DNA of 20,227 nucleotides, taken from assembly GCA_964480195.1 (NCBI GenBank), contig CAYZOJ010000028.1:1-20227 (forward strand), read 5' to 3'. A program made the translations under genes and the position numbers. The notes beneath the pieces are model-generated. The model saw nothing but the letters and a program-made list of their open reading frames with translations. It did not search any database and had not been told where the DNA came from. Shown here one piece after another: positions 14,313 through 20,227 of this stretch (within the stretch, counting starts at the first letter, position 1; each line of letters starts with the position of its first letter). Origin of the DNA: Stercoripulliclostridium_A sp964480195 (GTDB lineage Bacteria; Bacillota; Clostridia; Christensenellales; DTU072).

Positions 14313-16698
14313 GTTTTTTCTCCTTTTTACCGAGAGCTTCGCTTTGTGCGCGGGAACGCGCTTTAATTTCGGCAAGGTCGGTTGCGAGTGTGGAAAGTAT
14401 TAGTTCGGTAGCCGTTTTGTCGCCAGACATTTCGGGGTAAAAACGTACTATATCGTAGTCCAGTGCGCGATTGTCGCGCGAAACGCAGGCGTCGAAAAAT
14501 GCGAGAAGCTTTTTGTCGCCGTGTAGTTCGAAAGAGGCTCGTGCGTCCTCGTACATTCCGAGCGACCAATACGCGACGCCGGCACCGCGATTGTCGCCGT
14601 GACGGACGTATTTTTCGTTGACGTCGATTTTGTTCGCGTAAGTCGTGCGAACGGCTTCGTCGTCGAGTCGAGTAAGGGTTACACGTGCGTTTTCGTATTG
14701 TCCGAGGGATATAAATTTTTCGATGCGTTCGATTACTTCGTCCTGTTCGACGACGACGGAAGAGAGTATTTCGCCAAGACGTCGCATTGCGGTAGAAGTG
14801 TCGACCGAGTCGAAATTATTGCGTAAGTAGTCGCGGAAGAAGGGGACTTCGGCATTTTCCGCCACGCATAGGTTGAGTTTTGCCCTCGATACGCCCACAT
14901 AAAAGAGGTTGAAGTAATAGCGGTATACGGAGTTCTCGTCGGCGGTTTTGCGATTTACCGTCGAGCGGGCAAACTCGTTCCACTTGTCGAGGTTGTCGGA
15001 AATGAGATTGTACGCGATTACGGTATCGCGTTCAAGACCTTTGATTTCGGAAACGGTCAAAATTTCCCTGTTGCCGAGGAGTGCCCTAAGCTCCGCTTTC
15101 CGACGGGCTGTGGCGACGATTACTGTGTAGTTATCGTACTTTGCGTTTGCAAAAGTCTTGATAAATCCCGGGTCGCGCACGTAAATTGCGCTTGCGGTTA
15201 CGGACGAATCGACGCTTTTACCGTCAAGTACAAAATTGTGTACGCCGAATTTACTCTTGTTGAGTTCCCCGAGTCCGTTCACGAGGTCGGCGATTTTATC
15301 GGAATTGCGGAAGTTGGCGGTAAGCTCTTTTACATCGGTCGAGTCCGCGCCGTACAGTAGATTTTTAAGGCGCGCAAACGAAAAATAAGAGGGGTTTATC
15401 ATCTGCAACGCGTCGCCTACGCAAAACAGTTTGAGCGAAATCGCGCCGATAAGCTCGAGATTGACTTCCGTCATATCCTGAACCTCGTCGAGGACGGAAA
15501 GAGAGTATTTGGGAAGAGTATCTATCTTAGAGAGAAGCTCACGCGACATAAAATTGTTGTCGGTAAGGTTGTTTTTTGTTAGATATGCGGAATAATCTTT
15601 GGCAAGCCTGTATATCGCTTCGCATTCGCGACGGCTAAAGCTCCCCGCACGTTTAGTTGCGTAATCGTCAAGGGAAAGCATATCGGTGCCTTTCGAGTAA
15701 GAACCGTAAATCATCCCGTAGACTTCCTTGTAAACGATTTCTTCGGAGATGTTGCGGAGCACTTGAATATTGCCGTTTTTGCGTGCGTTTTCGGCGTAAA
15801 AGCCTTTGGGGAAAGTTGTTGAATCGACGGGCGTTTTGCGGGTGCCGACGGCGTTACGGTAGATGTCTTCAATCAAAAGATAATCGACTTTTTCCGTAAG
15901 ATACGAGTAAATCCGTTTGAGCTTTGAAATTATCGCGCGCGCGTCTTCCACGTCGAGAGTAATGCCGAGTTTTAATTCCACGGCTTTTATTTTGTCTTTT
16001 GCGTCGAATACGGCTTTACCGCTTTCGAGTTCGTCCGCAAGCGTTTTAACGGCGCCGGCAAAGCTGTTTACGCGCCTTGCGGTGTCGTTCAACAGACCTC
16101 TCGAATAGGTCGAGTAAAGCGTTTTTCCGGCGTATTCGCGCGTCGCGCAATAGATGATTTTATCTATGCAAACGTTCGTTTTACCACTGCCGGCGACGCC
16201 TCTTACCAATATGTTTTTATTCTCTGTTTTTACGAGTTCGCGTTGCTCCGTCGTAAGCAGAGGGAAGCTTGCGCTTGTCGAGTATATCCTATAAAGTTTT
16301 TTGGAATCACTGTCTTTTATGCGATATCCGTCCGCTCTCGCATAAGCTTCGCACGTATCGTGTGTTTGCATAAAATACGATAAACGGGTATCGTTACGCA
16401 GGATATCGGGACCCGAATTTCGGTATTCCAAGAAAATAATATCGTCGGGCGCAATCCCCGCGCGATTGAGTGCGGAGCCGTAGGCAAAGACAAACGTATT
16501 TGTCCCGAGTTTGATTTTGCATACGTCCGTTTTGCGCGATACTTGCGTCAATCCATCCGAAATTTTTATAGAAAAAGCCTCGACGTCTTTGAGCTTTCGA
16601 GTTTCTTTAAGGAATTTTTCCGTAGCGTAAACTTCGGACTTGTCCGTAAGTAGCGTTTTGGAAAAGTTTATTGTGATTTTAACGTCGAGTTCAGCCAT
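14305..16698 (-). CDS. UvrD-like superfamily 1 helicase/ATPase with TPR-like C-terminus
   Basis: The 797-residue protein has SF1 motifs in order: a Q motif with Gln152, Walker A GVAGSGKT (167-174), Walker B LDEVQD (403-408), motif III CVGDALQMI (426-434), motif IV-like LTANFRNS (459-466), motif V SEIKGLERD (550-558) and motif VI FYVGVSRAK (599-607). Residues 1-145 are an N-terminal region without a recognised domain. Residues about 655-740 carry TPR-like helices (LGQYENARVTLTRL, YWSLGMYEDARASFEL). The motif order fits UvrD/helicase IV-like proteins, but inserted and flanking segments differ from housekeeping UvrD, PcrA or RecB, so a nucleic-acid or RNP-remodelling ATPase is the safest call. 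Its ATG overlaps the release-factor stop by 8 nt (ATGGCTGA) without a Shine-Dalgarno. Confidence 0.85.
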   Translation of the reverse strand: MAELDVKITINFSKTLLTDKSEVYATEKFLKETRKLKDVEAFSIKISDGLTQVSRKTDVCKIKLGTNTFVFAYGSALNRAGIAPDDIIFLEYRNSGPDILRNDTRLSYFMQTHDTCEAYARADGYRIKDSDSKKLYRIYSTSASFPLLTTEQRELVKTENKNILVRGVAGSGKTNVCIDKIIYCATREYAGKTLYSTYSRGLLNDTARRVNSFAGAVKTLADELESGKAVFDAKDKIKAVELKLGITLDVEDARAIISKLKRIYSYLTEKVDYLLIEDIYRNAVGTRKTPVDSTTFPKGFYAENARKNGNIQVLRNISEEIVYKEVYGMIYGSYSKGTDMLSLDDYATKRAGSFSRRECEAIYRLAKDYSAYLTKNNLTDNNFMSRELLSKIDTLPKYSLSVLDEVQDMTEVNLELIGAISLKLFCVGDALQMINPSYFSFARLKNLLYGADSTDVKELTANFRNSDKIADLVNGLGELNKSKFGVHNFVLDGKSVDSSVTASAIYVRDPGFIKTFANAKYDNYTVIVATARRKAELRALLGNREILTVSEIKGLERDTVIAYNLISDNLDKWNEFARSTVNRKTADENSVYRYYFNLFYVGVSRAKLNLCVAENAEVPFFRDYLRNNFDSVDTSTAMRRLGEILSSVVVEQDEVIERIEKFISLGQYENARVTLTRLDDEAVRTTYANKIDVNEKYVRHGDNRGAGVAYWSLGMYEDARASFELHGDKKLLAFFDACVSRDNRALDYDIVRFYPEMSGDKTATELILSTLATDLAEIKARSRAQSEALGKKEKKHG

Positions 16699-17629
16699 TT
16701 TTAAGGATTACGGAGTTTATGAGTTTTGCGATTTTGCCTTCGAGAGCCTCTTTTAATCCGACGGAAACGCCGGTTCTCAAATCGGTTACGAGTTCGGATT
16801 TTTTATCGTACAGTCTTACTCTCTGCGTTCTTGCGACGGAGGCGGAATCGCGTTTAAGACGGATTGTTTCCGAAGCGCGTTTTTCTTTTTCTCCGGCGTC
16901 GATTTTAGCAATCAGAGTGGCGTAGGCGCGTTCGCGATTTCGGAGTTGCGAGCGTTCGTCGCGACAGACGACGGTTATCCCGGTCGGTATGTGCGTAAGC
17001 CGAACGGCGGTGGCGACTTTGTTAATATTCTGTCCGCCGGCGCCCGTTGCGTGGAAGATGTCGGTGCGAATGTCCTTGGGGTCGGGGCGAGGGGAGTCTT
17101 CCGTCGCCGCGGGAATGACGGTAACCGTTACCGAGCCTCCGTCCGACGAGCGGTGTACGCCGATTTCGCCTTTAAGTCTAAAATACGCGCCGTTGCCGTT
17201 TACGGAAAGCGCGGAGTATTTAAGTCCGTTGCGAGAGGTTTCCGTTTCCGCAGAGCAGTCGTAGCCTACGGATTTCAAATAGGAGAGATACATACCGAGC
17301 ATATCTTCGGCAAGAGCTTCTGAAATATCGTCGTTTGCGTAAAGCTCGAGTATCGCGCCCGCCGATTCGCCACTTGTTTTGTCCAAGAGTTCGACGGCGA
17401 GTTCTTCGGTGAGAACAGAGGCTTCTTCCGTAAGCTCGAGCGATAGTGCCGTGTCGAGTTCTTCCCAAAGCTTAACGGAGCGTTCGAGGGTGCGTTTTTC
17501 CGCGACGTATCTTAACCAAAGTCGGTTGTCGGCGATTATTTCGGGGGCTTCCGTGAGGGCGGTAAGCTCGTTATAGCGCGATATGCGGTCGGCGCATTTT
17601 TCTTTTAAGGCGCGTACGTAGTCGTCCAT
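16691..17629 (-). CDS. Release-factor-family protein lacking the stop-codon recognition loop
   Basis: The 312-residue protein aligns with class I release factors: a short helical N-terminal domain, a domain-2 segment containing RLKGEIGVHR (151-160), and the peptidyl-hydrolysis loop GAGGQNINK (196-204) followed by RLTHIPTGI and DERSQLRNR. Compared with RF1 (about 360 residues), the stretch after HR that normally holds VQRVPxTE is replaced by SSDGG, a loss of about ten residues. That removes the PxT (or SPF) tripeptide that reads stop codons. GGQ is intact, but is followed by Asn rather than the usual His. It probably hydrolyses peptidyl-tRNA without normal codon recognition, like rescue factors such as PrfH, from which it differs by keeping an N-terminal domain. 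It is the first gene of the five-gene unit. ATG 17629 lies 6 nt after a -10 box. Confidence 0.85.
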   Translation of the reverse strand: MDDYVRALKEKCADRISRYNELTALTEAPEIIADNRLWLRYVAEKRTLERSVKLWEELDTALSLELTEEASVLTEELAVELLDKTSGESAGAILELYANDDISEALAEDMLGMYLSYLKSVGYDCSAETETSRNGLKYSALSVNGNGAYFRLKGEIGVHRSSDGGSVTVTVIPAATEDSPRPDPKDIRTDIFHATGAGGQNINKVATAVRLTHIPTGITVVCRDERSQLRNRERAYATLIAKIDAGEKEKRASETIRLKRDSASVARTQRVRLYDKKSELVTDLRTGVSVGLKEALEGKIAKLINSVILKNG

Positions 17630-17635
17630 ATACTT

Positions 17636-17664
17636 AGTATAACAAAAAGCGCGCGCGAAATAAA
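17636..17664 (-). promoter_or_regulatory. Promoter of the five-gene unit, apparently leaderless
   Basis: On the minus strand an extended -10 TGTTATACT (TATACT at 17636-17641) is followed after 6 nt by the ATG at 17629. The -35 region 17 nt upstream is poor (TTTATT, 17659-17664), and the extended -10 may compensate. No Shine-Dalgarno precedes the ATG. Confidence 0.6.
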
Positions 17665-17682
17665 GCATTTTTATCGTTTGTA

Positions 17683-17711
17683 TTGCCAAACGCACGGAGT
17701 TGCGTTATAAT
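17683..17711 (+). promoter_or_regulatory. aroC operon promoter
   Basis: TTGCCA (17683-17688), a 17-nt spacer and TATAAT (17706-17711). GGAGG precedes the aroC ATG at 17739. The promoter is divergent from that of the five-gene unit. Confidence 0.85.
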
Positions 17712-17738
17712 GATAACTAACAAAGTTCGGAGGCGCGT

Positions 17739-18827
17739 ATGAGTTCCGTATGGGGCAAGAATCTTAAACTCTCGATATTCGGCGAAGCGCACGGTCAGAT
17801 GATCGGCGGTACGCTACACGATTTTCCGGCGGGGGTCACCGTCAATCTCGACAGAATCAAATTAGGTCTCAAACTAAGGCAAGGCAGTAACAACTTTACC
17901 GCCGCTCGTAAAGAAGAGGACAGACCTATGATTATATCCGGCGTAACCGGCGGTGTTACTAACGGCAGTCCGATAACGGTGCTGTTTGCGAATAAGGACG
18001 TCGACGTAGTGGATTTCAAAAAAGAAATTCCCCGTCCTTCGCATGCGGATTACGTTGCGGGCGTTCGTTATAAAGGCTATGCCGATATGAACGGCGGCGG
18101 ACATTTTTCGGGTAGAGTTACGCTTCCTCTCGTGTTTTTCGGAATGCTCTGTGCGGATTATCTCGAACAGCAAGGCGTCAGGATTGCTTCGCACATCAAG
18201 TGCATTGGCGAGATTTACGATGAAAAATTCGGAAGCGACTATTCCGAAGAACTTATGACGAGGCTTAACTCTTCGCCACTTGCTACCATTTCGACGGACG
18301 CAAGAAAAAAGATGGTGTCGCTTCTTATGAGTATAGCTGCTACCGGCGACAGCATAGGCGGTGCAGTCGAAACCGCGGTTGTCGGATTGGGTGCCGGGTA
18401 CGGTTCGCCGATACTCGAAAACCTCGAAAGCCGTATCGCGAGCATATTGTTTGCGGTTCCCGCCGTAAAGAGCGTAAGCTTCGGATACGGAGCCAAATTC
18501 GCTCACGCCAGAGGATCGGAAGTTGCCGACTCTTTCGTGTCGAACATCGACGGCGTGGTTACCACAGACAATAACTTCAACGGCGGTCTTAACGGCGGTG
18601 TTTCCAACGGAATGCCGATATTGATTTCGACCTCGTTTAAGCCCACTCCCAGTATTAAACAACCACAGCAGACGCTCAATTTCGAAACGAACAAAGTCGT
18701 CAATTTAGAGGTAAAAGGCGATCACGTCGCCTGTATCGCTCCGCGCGGAAACATAGTAATTACTTCCGCCGTCGCCGTTGCCATTATGGATGCGTATCTC
18801 GAGGGTAACGGTTACAGAAACGCGTAA
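17739..18827 (+). CDS. aroC: Chorismate synthase (divergent form)
   Basis: The 362-residue protein is collinear with chorismate synthase: WGKNLKLSIFGEAHG at the N-terminus (His18), RPSHADY for the second conserved histidine, GGGHFSGR, the DSIGGAVE and GAGYGSPI blocks, and a C-terminal CIAPRGNIV segment. It makes chorismate from EPSP using reduced FMN. Several signature positions differ from the usual pattern: GEAHG for GESHG, NGGGHFSGR for RGGGRSSAR, and GDHVACIAPR for RHDPCVAPR. It may be a divergent but functional lineage form. No other shikimate gene is in the window. It is followed after 13 nt by the SDR gene in the same direction. Confidence 0.92.
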   Translation: MSSVWGKNLKLSIFGEAHGQMIGGTLHDFPAGVTVNLDRIKLGLKLRQGSNNFTAARKEEDRPMIISGVTGGVTNGSPITVLFANKDVDVVDFKKEIPRPSHADYVAGVRYKGYADMNGGGHFSGRVTLPLVFFGMLCADYLEQQGVRIASHIKCIGEIYDEKFGSDYSEELMTRLNSSPLATISTDARKKMVSLLMSIAATGDSIGGAVETAVVGLGAGYGSPILENLESRIASILFAVPAVKSVSFGYGAKFAHARGSEVADSFVSNIDGVVTTDNNFNGGLNGGVSNGMPILISTSFKPTPSIKQPQQTLNFETNKVVNLEVKGDHVACIAPRGNIVITSAVAVAIMDAYLEGNGYRNA

Positions 18828-18840
18828 TACGGGAGCCCAT

Positions 18841-19548
18841 ATGGTCAAAACTGTACTTGTAACGGGCGGTTCGTCGGGAATAGGCGCGGGGATAACAAAA
18901 CGCTTTGCGCAAAAGGGTTATAAGGTGTATTTTACCTATAACTCGGGGGAGGAACGCGCAAGAGAAATAGCCCTCGAAACAGGCGCCGAAGCCGTTAAAC
19001 TCGATATAGGGAATGCGGACGAAATCCATGCCGTATGCAAAAGCCTTCCGAGGCTCGATGTGCTTGTAAATAATGCGGGCGTTTCGCTCATATCGTTGTT
19101 TACGGACGGCACGGACGAACAAGTCAGCCGTGTACTCGACGTCAACTTGCGAGGCGCAATGCTTTTGACGCGCGAAGTTTTGCCCAAAATGATAAGCGAA
19201 AAAAGCGGTAGAATCGTAAATATATCCAGTATGTGGGGGATAGTCGGAGGCTCGTGTGAAGTCGCGTATTCCGCAAGCAAAGCGGGGATAATAGGCTTTA
19301 CGAAAGCTCTTGCAAAGGAAGTAGGACCCTCGGGTATAACCGTAAACGCGGTGGCTCCCGGATTTATAGATACGCCGATGAACCGTGAACTTGATCAAAC
19401 CGCCGTAGACGGCGTTGTGGAGGAAACTCCCTTATGCCGAGTAGGAACGGTCGAAGACGTAGTAGGCGCGGTGGAATTTTTGGCGGACGGCAAGTCCGAT
19501 TTCATTACGGGCGCGGTGATTCCGGTAGACGGAGGCATAACCGCATAA
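18841..19548 (+). CDS. Short-chain dehydrogenase/reductase (FabG-like)
   Basis: The 235-residue classical SDR has TGGSSGIG (8-15), NNAG (77-80), and the catalytic Ser130 in NISS with Tyr143 and Lys147 in YSASK, then VAPGFIDTPM for the C-terminal loop. The closest general type is 3-oxoacyl-ACP reductase (FabG), using NADPH; the substrate is not certain because the gene is not in a fatty-acid cluster. The ATG at 18841 has GGGAG five nt upstream; a longer frame starting at 18778 lies inside aroC in another frame. Its stop codon shares a base with the next start (TAATG). Confidence 0.9.
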   Translation: MVKTVLVTGGSSGIGAGITKRFAQKGYKVYFTYNSGEERAREIALETGAEAVKLDIGNADEIHAVCKSLPRLDVLVNNAGVSLISLFTDGTDEQVSRVLDVNLRGAMLLTREVLPKMISEKSGRIVNISSMWGIVGGSCEVAYSASKAGIIGFTKALAKEVGPSGITVNAVAPGFIDTPMNRELDQTAVDGVVEETPLCRVGTVEDVVGAVEFLADGKSDFITGAVIPVDGGITA

Positions 19549-20015
19549 TGATAAGAATCGTTTTTGTGTGCCACGGTAACATATGTCGCTCGCCGATGGC
19601 GGAATTTATAATGAAAGATTACGTTAAAAGTATCGGGCGAGAGGGCGACTTTCTAATAGAGTCGCGGGCACTGCATACCGACGCGATAGGAATGCCTATC
19701 TACCGTTACGCGAGGGAAGTCCTCGAAAAACACGGAGTGCCGATAGATAATTCGAAGCGCGCGCAACTTCTCAAAAAGTCCGATTACGACAAGTTTGATT
19801 ACATTATCTGTATGGATGCGATGAACGTCGACGACGCCGTATATCTTTTCGGAACCGACCCCGACGGAAGAATTAAGATGTTACTCGATTTTGATTGTTT
19901 TATGTGCAAAGAAGTTGCCGACCCTTGGTACACAAGGGATTTTGAGCGCACGTATCGTGAGATAAGTACCGGAGTGCAGTATTTAATAGGGTGCATAGAC
20001 AAAAAGCGCAAGTAG
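19548..20015 (+). CDS. Low-molecular-weight protein tyrosine phosphatase
   Basis: The 155-residue protein has the P-loop CHGNICRS (Cys8 nucleophile, Arg14; C-X5-R-S) directly after the first beta strand, and the general-acid motif DPW (Asp125) near the C-terminus, both diagnostic of the family. It dephosphorylates protein tyrosine residues; bacterial homologues often act on tyrosine kinases or on arginine phosphate, and the target here is unknown. ATG 19548 overlaps the SDR stop as TAATG, with GGAGG 12 nt upstream inside the SDR gene, implying coupled translation. It is the last gene of the aroC unit and is followed at once by a hairpin array. Confidence 0.93.
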   Translation: MIRIVFVCHGNICRSPMAEFIMKDYVKSIGREGDFLIESRALHTDAIGMPIYRYAREVLEKHGVPIDNSKRAQLLKKSDYDKFDYIICMDAMNVDDAVYLFGTDPDGRIKMLLDFDCFMCKEVADPWYTRDFERTYREISTGVQYLIGCIDKKRK

Positions 20016-20021
20016 TGTTGT

Positions 20022-20146
20022 GCGCAAGCGGTGCTTGCGCCCGTTATACAATCCTTGCGGATTGATGATATACAACGCAATATGCGTTGATGATATACAC
20101 GCTTGCGCGTGATGATATACAACGCGTAAACGCGTTGATAAAGGTA
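20022..20146 (+). repeat. Array of five hairpins with a constant GATGATATAC linker
   Basis: Five perfect palindromes follow one another: GCGCAAGC/GGT/GCTTGCGC (20022-20040), AATCC/TTGC/GGATT (20050-20063), AACGCA/ATA/TGCGTT (20074-20088), ACGC/TTGC/GCGT (20099-20110) and AACGCG/TAAA/CGCGTT (20121-20136). Between units 2-3, 3-4 and 4-5 the linker is exactly GATGATATAC; after unit 1 it is CCGTTATAC and after unit 5 it decays to GATAAAGGTA. Stems vary in sequence and length but always pair. There is no T-run, so none is a standard terminator. The array begins 7 nt after the phosphatase stop codon and resembles the array at 61-139 in layout, in linker and in orientation relative to its upstream gene. 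Confidence 0.85.
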
Positions 20147-20149
20147 TTT

Positions 20150-20227
20150 ATGAGTAGAAAACAATCCCTCCGTCACAACTTCGTCGTGCCACGGCAGATT
20201 GTCATCGCTTCGCGAGATAAAAGAGAA
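20150..20227 (+). other. Right-edge segment: truncated repeat or start of a small ORF
   Basis: An ATG at 20150 preceded by AAAGG opens a frame that stays open for 26 codons to the window end. However, the sequence from 20161 (CAATCCCTCCGTCACAACTT and following) looks more like a dispersed intergenic repeat of gut Firmicutes than like coding DNA, and this resemblance is from memory. It shares GATTGTCAT with the left edge (31-39). The window ends too soon to decide. Confidence 0.25.

Noticed and set aside
17874..18662. A 262-codon minus-strand frame inside aroC
   Set aside because: It is fully covered by chorismate synthase and has no domain, promoter or ribosome binding site.
20022..20040. 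First hairpin of the right array as a rho-independent terminator
   Set aside because: The 8-bp GC-rich stem is strong, but it is followed by CCGTTATAC rather than a T-run, and it fits the hairpin array better.
20022..20146. Right array as a CRISPR
   Set aside because: Palindromes vary and are only 12-19 bp, linkers are 9-10 bp and constant, and there are no cas genes. The arrangement is the opposite of repeat plus unique spacer.

Overview
The window reads as a chromosomal segment of a low-to-moderate GC Bacillota, most likely an uncultured clostridial lineage. This is inferred from family content (ThiT-type thiamine transporter under a TPP riboswitch, Xpt, MntP, class-U-like sirtuin), AGGAGG-type ribosome binding sites and sigma-A-like promoters. 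No rRNA, tRNA, IS element, CRISPR array or phage gene is visible. Genes are densely packed on both strands, and the only transcription terminators I can support lie around 5.7-5.9 kb.

Layout: 1-139 holds a short palindrome and a 20-bp-period array of small hairpins, just 3' of a minus-strand lipid-kinase-family gene (154-990), which sits behind mntP (1032-1628). A consensus promoter drives a 1258-residue exported, membrane-tethered protein with two calcineurin-like phosphoesterase domains (1882-5658), followed by a terminator. Next come a TPP riboswitch plus terminator controlling thiT (5918-6775), and a convergent, overlapping thiamine pyrophosphokinase (6747-7361). Together these two form a thiamine-salvage pair. 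Divergent from that is xpt-folD-sirtuin (7462-9639). A clade-3-like catalase (9634-11142) converges on the sirtuin. Five overlapping minus-strand genes (17629 down to 11183) encode a release-factor paralogue, an SF1 helicase, a coiled-coil protein, a membrane protein with an ankyrin-like cytoplasmic part and an outer beta-helix, and a small two-helix membrane protein. Divergent from this operon is aroC - SDR oxidoreductase - low-molecular-weight tyrosine phosphatase (17739-20015). The window ends with a second hairpin array (20022-20136).

Most noteworthy: (1) the five-gene overlapping operon, whose release-factor protein keeps GGQ but lacks the stop-codon-reading loop, is the best candidate for an undescribed system. 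(2) Three minus-strand promoters (mntP, thiamine pyrophosphokinase, the five-gene operon) have a -10 box followed by exactly 6 nt and then ATG with no usable Shine-Dalgarno, which suggests leaderless mRNAs. (3) Hairpin arrays with changing but self-complementary stems and a nearly constant linker lie directly 3' of genes at both ends of the window, in the same orientation relative to those genes.
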